A DNA stretch of 64,000 bases from an uncultured Paracoccaceae bacterium (GCA_947499635.1 CANMPD010000009.1:96478-160477), one strand, 5' to 3'; shown: positions 8,259 to 19,700, counted from the first letter of the stretch. A program made the numbers and translations. Notes: a model not told the origin generated them from the sequence alone.

Positions 8259-11200
8259 TTATGTTAAACAACGCGTTGGTTTTGGAAAGAACCCAGTATT
8301 TACAAAATACGCGACATAGCGATCTAATATTTCACCATCAATGCGCGGCGGGGCGATATCCGTATCTGCTAAGGCAGCTTTGATCTGCGATTGCCCCAGT
8401 ACAGATTCCTGAACAGGGCCGTTGTACTTCTTCATGTGATCCGTCAACATAAAAGCCGCATTCAAAGAAGTGTCACCACGGGCCGCACGGCTATTCGCCT
8501 CGCGTTCAAGATCTTCAAGCCACGCCTCAAACTCCACAGTCTTAAGCGGATATCCAGCACGTTGTGCAGCTGCAACAATCTCTCCGATGCTTGTCTGACT
8601 GTGATTGGTAATGTGATAAGTCGCACCACTTTCACCGTGCTCCAACAACGCAACAATCGCTCGGGCGACATAATCGACAGGGGCCAAAGTCAAATCACTC
8701 GACGCCAAATCAGGTACCGCACCAAGTTGCAGCATCGCGCGAATAAAGTACCAAAACCCCACACCAGGGCCGCAGGCACCACTGCGACTGTGACCGCTGA
8801 TACGGCCCGGTCGATGAATAGTGACAGGCAATCCCGCATGTGCCGCATTGTGCATCATCTCTTCGGCGACCCATTTACTTTGAACATATCCTGTTGGTTC
8901 AATCTCTGTCGCCGTAAGACGTGTCGCTTCGGGGATGATGTCTGGGTTCACACCCTGTTTGGCAACCACGGATGCGGTCGAGATAAAGTGGATCGGAACC
9001 GCCCGTTCACCCTGTGTCGCAAGACTCAAAATTTGTTCAGCTCCGCCGACATTGGTTGGAGCCAACCGAGCATAGGGTTCCGCTTCGTTCGTTGCGCCAC
9101 CGTTGTGTATAATGACACCATAGCGATCGGACAAAGCGTTAAACGTCTGGGCCGTAAGCCCAAGTAAATCCTGCGAAAGGTCCCCCGCCAGGCCGGAAAT
9201 TCGGTCCTTATAGGCGTCTTGCCACAATCCGTACTCTTGCATCGCCCGCTCTACCCGTGCGGTCGCCGATGCATTGTCTTTTGCCCGGACCAAACACTCT
9301 ATTTTGGCCTCGGATGTCGTTAGTATTTCAGCAATGAGATGACAGCCCAAAAAGCCCGCTGCACCGGTTAGCAGAACCGGCCGTTCTTGACTGAGCACAA
9401 CACGGCCTGCCGCAATCAAGGGTATATGAGACGGCAGTTTCGAAGCCTCTGTCAGATCCACATCCAGTGTATCCGTCGCCTGCATATCCAACCCGACAAC
9501 AGAGCTTTGTACAGATACGTCTTTTGCCTCGGCCAATGCTGCCGGTGTGGGATAATCATAAACATCCCGTACACTCACTTCGGCCTCTAAGCGGTCGCGC
9601 AGCATGCCTGCCAGCCTGACCGTCAAAAGCGAATGCCCGCCCAAATCAAAAAAGTCATCAAAACGGCCAACCGCTTTGACCTCTAGAACCTCTGCAAAGG
9701 CCGCGCAGATAGTCGCTTCCATCCCCGTAGCCGGCGGAGCATCTGTTGTCTGATCCATCTCTGGCTTAGGCAAGGCCGCAACATCCAACTTGCCATTTAT
9801 TGTCCGCGGCAGGTCATCTACATAAACGAATGCGGCTGGTATCATGTAACTTGGCAATTCTGCCCGCAATTGATCTCGCAATGCTGCAATTGCCGGTGGA
9901 TCTTGGGTCGCGACAATATAGGCAACCAACTGAAGTGCATCCGCATCGGATTTACGCCCCACAACCGCGGCACGGCTTATGCCATTTATCGAGACGATGA
10001 CATTTTCAATCTCTGCCGGCTCTATTCGATATCCGCGGATCTTGAGCTGACTGTCCGCACGGCCCAGAAAATCAATGCTGCCATCTTCTCGCCAACGGGC
10101 AAGATCTCCGGTGCGGTACATACGCTCCCCCGGAGCACCACAAGGATGCGCAACAAAGCGTTCAGCGGTCAAACCCGAACGCTGAATATATCCGCGCGCA
10201 AGCCCAACGCCACTGAGATACAGTTCTCCTGTGACCCCAATAGGGGCAGGCAACAGTCCCGGACCAAGGATAAGTGCACGCGTATTGGAAATCGGGCGCC
10301 CAACAGACGGTTCTGCACTATCCGCAAGGTCTGCTCCTAACGCATTAATCGTATATTCGGTTGGTCCATAAAGGTTATACCCCCCGACGCCGGGCGCATC
10401 GCGCAGTTGATCCCAAAGCGCATCTCCAACCGCCTCTCCGCCCAACGACACGAACACCACGCCTGTGCCCACGTCCCCTTTGGGCCGTGGGCGTTCTAGC
10501 AACCCGTGTTCCACAAGATAGGATCCATAAGTCGGGGTAACATCAAAGGCGTCGATCTCTGCCGCGTCGAATAACTCAAGCAAGCGATCAGGATCGCGGC
10601 GCAACTCGTCACTGATCACATAAACTTCGTGACCACTTAGCAACCACAAAAGCTGCTCCCAGGATGCATCAAAGGCAAATGACGTTGTGTGTGCAATCCG
10701 AATACGTCGCCCGCCTTGTGACGCAAGAGTTGGGGCAAAAATCTCCTTTTGGTGGTTCACAAACATATTGGTCAAACCCCGATACGGAACCTCAACCCCC
10801 TTAGGTTTCCCAGTCGAGCCAGATGTAAAGATCACATAGGCCAGATGATCCGAACCAGCCGGTCGATACACATCTGGACATGTGGTGGGTAAGCTCTCCA
10901 AAACGGCTGCAACTTCGGGGGCATCAAATTCGACAACGCGATAATCTGCCTGATAGCTGTCTGGCAACAAGTGCCGCATATCACCGGTTGTCAAAATGAC
11001 AGTTGGCTCGGCCTGATCCAAAATGGCCTCGATCCTTTTGGCCGGTGTCTCTGCATCAATGGGAACATAGGCCGAATGCGCCGCAAACACGCCAAACAAT
11101 GCAACAATCATTTTCTCGCTGCGCGGTAGGAGCAATGCAACCTTATGTTCAGGATGAACCCCCCGCATTTGCAAGAAACGTGCCAACTGGTTGGCTTGTT

Positions 11201-14200
11201 GGGATAGTTCAGCAAAGCTAAGCTCAACATCCCCTGCAACTACGGCACGTAAATCGGGTGATTTTTCTGCCTGAGCAATCAATAAATCCGAAACAGAGGC
11301 ATTTCCATACTCCAACACGTTCCCAGAATCTGTTTGAGGCAACCGCGCAAGGCTGTTTGCCAAAGCATCAATGTGCAATATCGCCTTATCCGGTTGCGCA
11401 ATACATTCGTTTAATATGTGTTGATAGGCTGACAAAAGATCCGAGGCATAGTTGCCCTCGATCAAATCACTGCGATACATCAATCGTACAGTGATCCCAT
11501 TCTGCGACGGGGACACTGCAAGGCTAAGCGGATAATGCGTCGCGTCACGCACTGTCGCTTGACCAAATGCCACATCACTGCTGTGATCCAGTGTCATAGG
11601 AGGCAAATTTTGTATCGCAAACAGCGTGTCAAACAACGGATTATGTCCCGAAATCTGCATCAACTGTGAAAGCGGAACATGTGCGTTTGATAAGGATGCG
11701 GCCTTTTGATCATGCAGCGATGACAAGGCCTGGCGAACCGTCTCTCCCTCATGGGCATGGATCCGCGATGGCACAGTGTTAAAGATCAAACCGATCATTT
11801 CATCAACGCCTTCAATCCCTGCCGGACGACCAGACACAACAGTACCAAACACAACATCAGGATTGCCCGACATACGGATCAACAAAAGACCCCAAGCCAA
11901 TTCAAGTACAGAACTCAGTGTTGTCGATGCATCACGCGCTAAATCTGACAATGCCTTCATTGCCGAGACAGGAATATGCGCTTCTTGTTCTGCGCTATGG
12001 GTCACTGTCGCCTCAAGCCCCTGCGCCGCCGGATATAATAGTGTCGGTTGCGCCCCAGAGAGTAACGCGCGCCACGGCTCTTGTGATGCCTCTGGGTCTT
12101 GCTGTTCTAGCCACGACAAGTACCGCCCGATACTGGGAGGTGTAATATCCGCATCCGGCGTGCTGTACATTTGAAAAATCAAACGACACAGCAGGCGTAT
12201 GGACCAACCATCCAACAGAATATGGTGTGCTGTTAAATAGAACTTATGCGTTGTCGTGCCCCCTTCGGGTGCAACGCAGGTTGCCAGAGCCATACGGATA
12301 AGCGGAGGCTTGGCGATATCAAAGGTCGCGTTATATTCTGCATCAGCCAAGACCTGCGCGTCTGCTTCTGTCGCGACGTTCATATGTGCAAATGGAATGC
12401 GGATGCTGTGCGGACAAACCTGAACCGGTTTGCCACCGATCTCGGAAAAGCCTGCAGTAATATTAGGGACTAACGCAGCCGCACGATCAATTGCCCGTTG
12501 CAACCGTCTGGGATCAATTTCACCGCTAAGTGAAAGAGTTGTCTGAGAAATATAGACATCTGATGTATTCTGGGATGTCCCCGCCGCATGAAAGCGCAAA
12601 CCTTCCTGCAAGGGCGAAAGAGAGAATACGCCTTTAATCGCACCAAATTCATCTTCGATCTTGCGCCGCTCCCAAGCGCTCAGTGCGAGAGCCCCTTCGC
12701 TTGCACGCGAAGCGGAACAGGCTGGCACAGCCGTTATATTGGTTGCCAATGTGGCAAAATTCTTTGCCCATTTCTGTAAAAACACCTTGGCGTCATGGGA
12801 CATATCACATGTTTTCAGACTGAAACACACCCGCTTGCTGTGCGCACAGACGTCAATCCCTAACCAAGTCACTTGGTCTGACATCTCGGGATGGGTGGGC
12901 GGTACAAACGCCACGTCACCCCAATCCGATAGACGAACGGACAGAACCATTTGTGGGTCAGGTAAATGGTCAAACGCACCTGCTGTTTCCGAGTGTATAT
13001 CCCGCGCCATTTGATAAGAGACCGCGATATTGCCAGTCAAAAAGCGATCATCCGGCAAGGATAAAGCTGTATCTGACAGCTCTAACATCTCGGCTGGCAA
13101 GGGGTCACTTTCACCGCGCGAGGCGGGATTAAGCACAGTTGGCACATAGCGCCGGCATTTCCCGATCACATAAAACCCACCGTCCTCCTGCGCAAAGCGA
13201 TCCCGGTCTGGTTCGTCAATATCCAGACGACAAGGCTGCGTCAGCATTGGCATCAGTGCAGCAACTGCAACGCGGCGCAGATCACGCGGATCAGGATGGT
13301 TTGGGATATCTGACAGCTCTAGCACCATATTTTCCAGAAACGGCTCTTGCCCATCTGTCTCATTAGGTTGCGACGCATGCGTCTCCAAAAGATCCAGCCA
13401 ATCTTCTGCCAAATCTAGCACCGCCTCAGATTGACCCAGTTCAACAGTGCGGGTCAGCCAAGTGTCATAAGATGCGGATGCTGTTGACTGTGAAACCTCT
13501 GCATTTTGACGGATATCAGCCAGCTCGGATAAAACCAACGCCCAGGATTCAGGGTCAAGCAAACCCGCAGGCGCCGACACAATCAGGTTCTTATCTTCCG
13601 CAACCCAAGCCAAAAATCGATCATTTGAGGCCGCCTTAGATTGTTCCAGCGCACCGCTCAGCCCCTCAAACAATTCAGCAGTTTCTAACACGCGCCATCC
13701 GCGCAGCTCTGGGTCATGGATTAACCGCAAGGCCGGATTGCGCGCAATGAGCCTGATCAGCGCCCGGCGTATTTCATGGTCTTTGACATCGTCGCGCAAA
13801 GCAATTTGTCTGTGCTCGGGGATGTCAGATGACCGCTTTGACAAACCAGACAAAGCGATCTCGGAAAACGGTGACTCGACAATATATTGCACCTCAGACA
13901 AAGGCGTGTCGGTACAATAGATCATCTGACCTAATGTTGCCGTGAGTTGTGAGACCAAGTTCGCAGCCGTTTGCTCAGAATACAAATCACAGGCAAACAG
14001 CAATGAAAGCCCAATGCGCCCCTGCCCCCCTTCATCGTGTAAAACAAAGGTCAGATCGAATTTAGCTTGCGTTTGACGTGGTTCTTCCACAACCCAACGC
14101 GCGCCAGAGAACTCCATATCTGGCCAGGGTCGACTGGTTGTCACCATCACATCAAACAATGGATTTCGGGCAGCTTGGCGAACAGGATTGACACGTTCAA

Positions 14201-15314
14201 CCACAGTCTCAAACGGCACATCCCGGTGATCCAAAGCATCCAGCATCCGTGTATGCACGCGTTCAAGCAAAACCTGCAGCGTGGGATTGCCCCCTAAATC
14301 ACACCGAATTGCCACCGTATTATTAAAAAATCCGACCGTATCTGAAAGCCCAGAGTCCTGCCGTAAATCAACTGGAACCCCAAGGCAGATGTCCTCACCG
14401 CCACCGCTGTTCTTAAGTACGGCAGAAACCGCAGTTTGCATCAGAACCAAAGATGACATGCCACGTGCCTTGGCAAAATGTCTCAGATCCGCCGAAAGCT
14501 GTTGTCCCAACCATTGACGCACTTGTTGACCGCGAAAACTGGATATTTCGGGGCGTGCAAAATCCGCGGGAAATTGATCACCGTCGGGTAAATTCTCCAA
14601 GGTATCAGACCAATACCCCAGTTGATTTGCGCTCAGATCCGTCTCGTTCAAACGCTTTTGTTCCCAGACCGCATAATCCCCATATTGCAACTGATCACGA
14701 GCACCCATGACATCAGCAGGGGCATCAAACGCCGCCTTCAGGTCGCGTAAGACAGTGCCAAATGATCCACCGTCACCTGCAATGTGGGGCAAGGTCAGCA
14801 CCACCGCATAGGGCTTGTCATCGCGACGCACCAAAGCCCCCCTCAACGACACATCACAAGACAGGTCAAACGCTTTCGAGCGTAACTCAAGTGCAAGATC
14901 CTCAAGCTCCTGATCCGGTGTTGCCGAAGAGAGATCATGCAATGTTGCGTCTACGCGAAGCGTATCATCGACAACCTGAAGCGCAACTCCGTCAGACCCT
15001 ATCACATACCGCGTGCGCAAAATGTCATGACGCTGAACCACCCTATGTAACGCTATTTTCAAATCGCTCAGCGACATTGTTGTTTCGGCTGTAACCTCCT
15101 GCACGCGTAGAACAATACAGAAGTTATAGGCTGAAGCATCCGCAAATTGAGACTGGTACCACATGCGCTGTTGTGCAGAAGACAGCGGTACAGGACCTGA
15201 CGATTCATGCTTACGTAGACGTGTGTCGCCTTTGTCGCGATGAGACCCTGTTAGAAGTTTGGCCTTAACCATTCTTGCTTGTAATAGACGTTGTTTTTGG
15301 TCTGAAAGAGTCAT
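8259..15314 (-). CDS. NRPS: C - (degenerate E-like) - C - A - PCP - reductase
   Basis: 2351-residue NRPS, last gene of the siderophore operon. The first C domain (about 40-470) has PHIAGDG at 176-182, keeping the catalytic second histidine. Residues about 485-870 resemble an epimerization domain by position and flanks but lack any HHxxxDG. A second C domain (about 895-1320) has HHILLDG at 1030-1036. The A domain (about 1350-1850) has SGSTGKPKG at 1498; its pocket positions read roughly D-A-(W/E)-D-S-G-L-I-N-K, near the hydroxyornithine-type code, so N5-hydroxyornithine is the best guess. The PCP serine is near 1895. The C-terminal reductase has GAAGFLG at 1984 and YVQSK at 2143, which predicts NAD(P)H-dependent release as aldehyde or alcohol instead of thioesterase release. 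Its start overlaps the decarboxylase stop (ATGA). Confidence 0.9.
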   Translation of the reverse strand: MTLSDQKQRLLQARMVKAKLLTGSHRDKGDTRLRKHESSGPVPLSSAQQRMWYQSQFADASAYNFCIVLRVQEVTAETTMSLSDLKIALHRVVQRHDILRTRYVIGSDGVALQVVDDTLRVDATLHDLSSATPDQELEDLALELRSKAFDLSCDVSLRGALVRRDDKPYAVVLTLPHIAGDGGSFGTVLRDLKAAFDAPADVMGARDQLQYGDYAVWEQKRLNETDLSANQLGYWSDTLENLPDGDQFPADFARPEISSFRGQQVRQWLGQQLSADLRHFAKARGMSSLVLMQTAVSAVLKNSGGGEDICLGVPVDLRQDSGLSDTVGFFNNTVAIRCDLGGNPTLQVLLERVHTRMLDALDHRDVPFETVVERVNPVRQAARNPLFDVMVTTSRPWPDMEFSGARWVVEEPRQTQAKFDLTFVLHDEGGQGRIGLSLLFACDLYSEQTAANLVSQLTATLGQMIYCTDTPLSEVQYIVESPFSEIALSGLSKRSSDIPEHRQIALRDDVKDHEIRRALIRLIARNPALRLIHDPELRGWRVLETAELFEGLSGALEQSKAASNDRFLAWVAEDKNLIVSAPAGLLDPESWALVLSELADIRQNAEVSQSTASASYDTWLTRTVELGQSEAVLDLAEDWLDLLETHASQPNETDGQEPFLENMVLELSDIPNHPDPRDLRRVAVAALMPMLTQPCRLDIDEPDRDRFAQEDGGFYVIGKCRRYVPTVLNPASRGESDPLPAEMLELSDTALSLPDDRFLTGNIAVSYQMARDIHSETAGAFDHLPDPQMVLSVRLSDWGDVAFVPPTHPEMSDQVTWLGIDVCAHSKRVCFSLKTCDMSHDAKVFLQKWAKNFATLATNITAVPACSASRASEGALALSAWERRKIEDEFGAIKGVFSLSPLQEGLRFHAAGTSQNTSDVYISQTTLSLSGEIDPRRLQRAIDRAAALVPNITAGFSEIGGKPVQVCPHSIRIPFAHMNVATEADAQVLADAEYNATFDIAKPPLIRMALATCVAPEGGTTTHKFYLTAHHILLDGWSIRLLCRLIFQMYSTPDADITPPSIGRYLSWLEQQDPEASQEPWRALLSGAQPTLLYPAAQGLEATVTHSAEQEAHIPVSAMKALSDLARDASTTLSSVLELAWGLLLIRMSGNPDVVFGTVVSGRPAGIEGVDEMIGLIFNTVPSRIHAHEGETVRQALSSLHDQKAASLSNAHVPLSQLMQISGHNPLFDTLFAIQNLPPMTLDHSSDVAFGQATVRDATHYPLSLAVSPSQNGITVRLMYRSDLIEGNYASDLLSAYQHILNECIAQPDKAILHIDALANSLARLPQTDSGNVLEYGNASVSDLLIAQAEKSPDLRAVVAGDVELSFAELSQQANQLARFLQMRGVHPEHKVALLLPRSEKMIVALFGVFAAHSAYVPIDAETPAKRIEAILDQAEPTVILTTGDMRHLLPDSYQADYRVVEFDAPEVAAVLESLPTTCPDVYRPAGSDHLAYVIFTSGSTGKPKGVEVPYRGLTNMFVNHQKEIFAPTLASQGGRRIRIAHTTSFAFDASWEQLLWLLSGHEVYVISDELRRDPDRLLELFDAAEIDAFDVTPTYGSYLVEHGLLERPRPKGDVGTGVVFVSLGGEAVGDALWDQLRDAPGVGGYNLYGPTEYTINALGADLADSAEPSVGRPISNTRALILGPGLLPAPIGVTGELYLSGVGLARGYIQRSGLTAERFVAHPCGAPGERMYRTGDLARWREDGSIDFLGRADSQLKIRGYRIEPAEIENVIVSINGISRAAVVGRKSDADALQLVAYIVATQDPPAIAALRDQLRAELPSYMIPAAFVYVDDLPRTINGKLDVAALPKPEMDQTTDAPPATGMEATICAAFAEVLEVKAVGRFDDFFDLGGHSLLTVRLAGMLRDRLEAEVSVRDVYDYPTPAALAEAKDVSVQSSVVGLDMQATDTLDVDLTEASKLPSHIPLIAAGRVVLSQERPVLLTGAAGFLGCHLIAEILTTSEAKIECLVRAKDNASATARVERAMQEYGLWQDAYKDRISGLAGDLSQDLLGLTAQTFNALSDRYGVIIHNGGATNEAEPYARLAPTNVGGAEQILSLATQGERAVPIHFISTASVVAKQGVNPDIIPEATRLTATEIEPTGYVQSKWVAEEMMHNAAHAGLPVTIHRPGRISGHSRSGACGPGVGFWYFIRAMLQLGAVPDLASSDLTLAPVDYVARAIVALLEHGESGATYHITNHSQTSIGEIVAAAQRAGYPLKTVEFEAWLEDLEREANSRAARGDTSLNAAFMLTDHMKKYNGPVQESVLGQSQIKAALADTDIAPPRIDGEILDRYVAYFVNTGFFPKPTRCLT

Positions 15315-16792
15315 TGATCTGTTCCTAATTTCCCAAAAGCATCAGCGGCACAAGGCACCGGTCTGACAGGCGGAATTTGATGTATTTCTGCGCCGCGAGA
15401 TTGCGCATGTCCCAAGCTATCGGCATGCGCCAAAGTCCAGATCTCACCCGGATGAACCAACGGAACCCCCGGCGGATATGGAATGATATAATCTGGACAC
15501 TCAGCCCCTATTTCTGGCTGCTTTGCCACGTGCGCCCCCTCAAATGTGACCCCGTCTGGGGAAACCGTTTCTGAGTTGTGAGGCCTCTCGCGCCAATCTT
15601 GCTGTGCGAGGTCAAGCAAAGCGGTCAAAAGCGCCTCAATGTTTTGCTTGCTGACGCCCACATGAATACGTGCGATCAATGTATCCTTGCTATGTGCAAT
15701 CAAAATTCGATGATGTTCGAACAGCCATTTTTGAATATATTGCGCCGGTGCTGGGCTCTGTATTTGCACGACAAGTGGATCAATTTCATGAAATGCGTCT
15801 CGTGGCGTCGGGACAACCAAAGGCCTCAACAGAGGGTTTCCTTCCAGCTCTTTCATCACCATTCCGCGCAACCCATACGCACGCGACAACGCATCACCAC
15901 CACATCTTTGACCATGCACCCGCGCAAGATCCAAAGACACAAGGATCGGCCACGACGGCGAGGTTGAATGATTGCGGTAAATTGCCTGCCTCAGCCGCGC
16001 CACATCCTCGGTGTCACCAAGGATATGAATATACGTACCTTGCCGTAACGCAGCCATCGTTTTATGCGCCGATTGCGTCACAATAACAGGCGCATGTATG
16101 TCCAATTGGCGGCAAACCGAGAGTGCCGTCGTCCGGGCGGTTTTCGGCCCAAATGCATAAACAGCAGACCACGCTTCATCCACAATAATAGCGGTTTTAG
16201 GGGACGCTTCGTTTAAGATTGGCAATACGTGCTCTAGCCGCACGCGCCGTCCATCATAGTGACATGCTGTTAACACCATCACATCAAAAGGCCGCCCCTG
16301 CGCACAGCGCTGTGTGAGCAACCGCACCGTTTGAACCACATCTATATGCGCCAAATGCCCCCGCTTAATATGAGGCATTCGCGTCACCTTGCGCTCTTCG
16401 CTTGCAAAGACCACAGATTGATGTGCTGCGGGATCCACCAACACAGATCCATCATGGGGGCACACGGCCTCTATTGCGATGCGATTGGACAGCGTCGTCC
16501 CATTGGTTCCAAAGAAACTTGCGTCTGCGCCAAACGCTCGTGCTGTGGCACGTTGTGCAATGGCCAATGGCCCCGTTGGCGCAAAGAATGAATCCACAGC
16601 ACCCCCAACCCAAGTGTTGTCCACGGTGTGTGTGCCGTTGACAAGCAAGGCCTGATATTGGGCCGCGAGGTCCTGCGGCATATCTTTCATCGCCCCCGCC
16701 CAAGGAAGCGCGTGGAAATTATGAACTTCGGGCCCCTCGGTAAAGTCGGCAAAGTAATTCGCCAGCGGTGCGGCTTCGACGTCAGGCAACAT
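15311..16792 (-). CDS. PLP-dependent Orn/Lys/Arg decarboxylase-family protein
   Basis: Fold-type I decarboxylase of 493 residues, like the short SpeA/Lys-decarboxylase class. Landmarks are FGTNGTTLSNRI, VDPAAHQSV, the cofactor aspartate in DEAWSAVYAF, the PLP lysine about 244 in TQSAHKTMAALRQ, and the C-terminal IPYPPGVPL block of the family. It is embedded between two NRPS genes: its ATG lies inside the end of the upstream NRPS gene (11-nt overlap) and its stop overlaps the next NRPS start, so it is co-translated with them. It probably makes a diamine (putrescine or cadaverine) or decarboxylates a basic amino-acid building block used by this assembly line. Substrate cannot be read from sequence. 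Confidence 0.82.
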   Translation of the reverse strand: MLPDVEAAPLANYFADFTEGPEVHNFHALPWAGAMKDMPQDLAAQYQALLVNGTHTVDNTWVGGAVDSFFAPTGPLAIAQRATARAFGADASFFGTNGTTLSNRIAIEAVCPHDGSVLVDPAAHQSVVFASEERKVTRMPHIKRGHLAHIDVVQTVRLLTQRCAQGRPFDVMVLTACHYDGRRVRLEHVLPILNEASPKTAIIVDEAWSAVYAFGPKTARTTALSVCRQLDIHAPVIVTQSAHKTMAALRQGTYIHILGDTEDVARLRQAIYRNHSTSPSWPILVSLDLARVHGQRCGGDALSRAYGLRGMVMKELEGNPLLRPLVVPTPRDAFHEIDPLVVQIQSPAPAQYIQKWLFEHHRILIAHSKDTLIARIHVGVSKQNIEALLTALLDLAQQDWRERPHNSETVSPDGVTFEGAHVAKQPEIGAECPDYIIPYPPGVPLVHPGEIWTLAHADSLGHAQSRGAEIHQIPPVRPVPCAADAFGKLGTDQ

Positions 16793-19700
16793 TTAACGCT
16801 CCTCCCGACAGACAAAACCGAACCCAAACCTCCAACAGGGTCTGTGCATCCAATGTTCCAAGCCGACTGCGCACACAAAGCGTAACTGTCCCCTCATCCG
16901 TGACCTGCCACGACGCGGTAATTTTGTATAAAACCTCTGCGCCATTGGGCGGGTCGGTCAGTGCGTCTTGCACACCGCAAGAGTGTAAAAGCACCCCCGG
17001 CCCCGCAGCACTTGGTCTCTCGACGCGCTGGAAATGTTGAAAACTTTCCGGAGTTCCAATCTTGGTGTCCCTGAAAAAACCTGATCCGGCAGCGACACTT
17101 ACAGGTACAATGCTCAGCGGTCCGGGCAGCCGTGACGGGATTTCCACATCAATCGAAACCGATGTGTTACAAGACACCTGCAACAGTGCCGATACAAAGC
17201 CTCTGATGATCTGCGCAGGCTCTGTTACCCCTTTGATCTCTTGGTCTACGCTCCAAGACAAAACAGGAAACACATCTTGCGGGGCCTGTTTTCCCCAAAA
17301 CGAACACTGCCCTCCGCGCTCAATTTCGTCAGCCCAGACATCGTTCCCTTTGGTCACACAAGGAAGATTTGGAATTTCTGACCGCCTATCCTCAATCTCT
17401 GCGACTGCAGACAACATGCCCGATCCATCCAAAATTGCGGCATGCGCAACAAGAACGCTGTTGTCCGGGGTGTTAATCCCAACCACACCCCGGCCCCCTG
17501 CGACATCAATATGCGATCGCGCCAAATCCAGCAGGTCAGGGAAGGACAGCGACGTTGCACAGGTGACAACGCACACACCGCCTTTGGCTTTGTCGTGTTG
17601 ACGCAAGCGCCATAGGCGCCCGCGCATTGTGATCGGCTGTCCCAGGTTGGGGTGGCCGCGTATTAAATTCTCCAACCGGCTCTCAAAATCTACCGTGTCC
17701 AGCCGCGTTTCCAAAACGCGCCAACTCAGGAAATTCTGCGGTTCTAAGCCCGACAAACGCATACGATGCACAATCGCCGCGAACCCTTGTTGTTCCCGCT
17801 TTGACGCATCGACGACGGCAGCTTTTGTGGTCGGGTCGGTTTTCTCAGATACCTCAGCTGCAGGAAACATTTCCGCCAGCTGCGCAATCGTCGGAAATTG
17901 AAAGATAGACGCCGCGGTCAGTGTAAAGCCCATCGCATTGGCCCGCGCCGCAAAGCTAAGGGCCAGCATTGAATCCCCACCAAGCGCAAAAAAATTGTCT
18001 TGGGCACCCACAACATCCCGTTCCAGAAGCTCAGCCAAAAGAGCCGCAAGAGCTGTTTCCACAGGTCCAATCGCCGCGCGTCCAACTGTATTTTCAACTG
18101 CCGGTGCTTTGATGTTTTGCAGGGCAATGCGGTCAATTTTTCCACCCATTAAACGCGGCAATTTTTCCACCGCAATCACCACAGCCGGAATGAAAGGACC
18201 CGGCAAGGTCTGGGCCAAAGCGATTTTGATTTGGGCCTGATCCGGTAAATCTGCCGCGCGCCCCGCAACATAGGCCACCAGCTCCATGGTCCCGCGCGCA
18301 GGCCGTGCAATAACACAGGCCTCCTCAATCGCATCGATGGACAAAAGCTTTGCTTGCGTTTCAGCAGGATCGACCCTGTGGCCCCGCACATTCACCTGAT
18401 CGTCGGATCGCCCCGCCAATTCCAACTGACCATTCGCCCGCCGTCGCGCCAAATCGCCTGTTCGGTACAACCGTTGCCCCGGTTGAAACGGGTTCGCGAC
18501 GAAACGCGATGCAGTCAGGCCCGGCTGCTTTAAATACCCGCGTGCCAACTGAGGGCTTGCAACATATAGCTCTCCCAACACATCATTCGGAGCCAAGCTT
18601 AGATCCGAGGTCAGCACATAACATAAAGACCCCGGTAAAGGCGTCCCAATGGGGGCGGTGGCCTGCTCTGGTCCTGTTTCAGGGACTTCTCCGGAAATCA
18701 CATCGCCCGTCGTCTCAGAACATCCATACGCGTTATGAAGTATCAACCCCGGGGCGCGCTTGCGCATTTCAGTGATCGGTTGCGCCAACAGAGGTTCACC
18801 TGTGGACAGAACCCGCAGGCATTTTTGGACACTTTCAGGCGCAGCCGTCGCAACAGCTGACAACAGCCCCGGCACAGCCATGAAATGACGAATTCCGTAT
18901 TGATCCATCAGCTGGCCAAGACGCATGGGGTCGCCTGCCTCTTGGTCCGTCGCGATGATCAACATATCTCCTGTCATCCACGCTTCACACATCTCGGCAA
19001 TTGCATCAATTGCGGTTGGTGTGCTCTTGGCCAAACGCGCGCGCCTGTGCTCATCTGATCCAGAGGACCACTGTTGTGAGACCCAACCGGTGCGGGCCGC
19101 CAAGGCTGCCTGCGTGGTGATGACTCCTTTGGGCGCTCCGGTTGAGCCAGATGTAAAACTCACATGGGCCGCCGACAGCGCATCCGGCTTCCAAGTATCA
19201 TCAGGCTTTTGCGGTTCTTGTGATGACCAGATTTTTTCGGGAACAACGACAAACGGCGAGACGACATCGGCCTCGATGTCGGTGTCGCAAATCACATACC
19301 CCGTATCCGCGCGTGACAATAAGGTCTGCAGCCGGTCTTGAGGATGATCAGGATTGAGCGGAAAATAAACACCCCCAGCTTTCCAGATTGCAAGAGGCGC
19401 CACGCAAGCCGCAAGACCCCGGCGCAGCAAAACACCAACGGGCGTTTCGGCCTGTAGACCCTTTTCGCGCAAGGCCACCGCCAGAGTGTTGGCAAGTTGG
19501 TCAATGTGACCATAGCTATATTCTACCCCCTCGCAAACCATCGCAGTTTTCATAGGGTCCGCAGCCACACACGCGTGCCAATGATCAAGCATTGTCAAAA
19601 CGGGGGCAGTAACGCGCTCACCTGCGCTGGCATCCAAAATGTCTTTGGTTTGACCATAGGGGAACGCCGCGATCAGACCTACAGCTTGATACGGCGCGCT

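Noticed and set aside
8391..9167. A 258-codon plus-strand open frame opposite the reductase domain of the NRPS.
   Set aside because: It is a shadow of the NRPS coding strand: composition is Arg/Cys/His-rich, it has no ribosome site or family motif, and it lies wholly inside a gene with clear domains.
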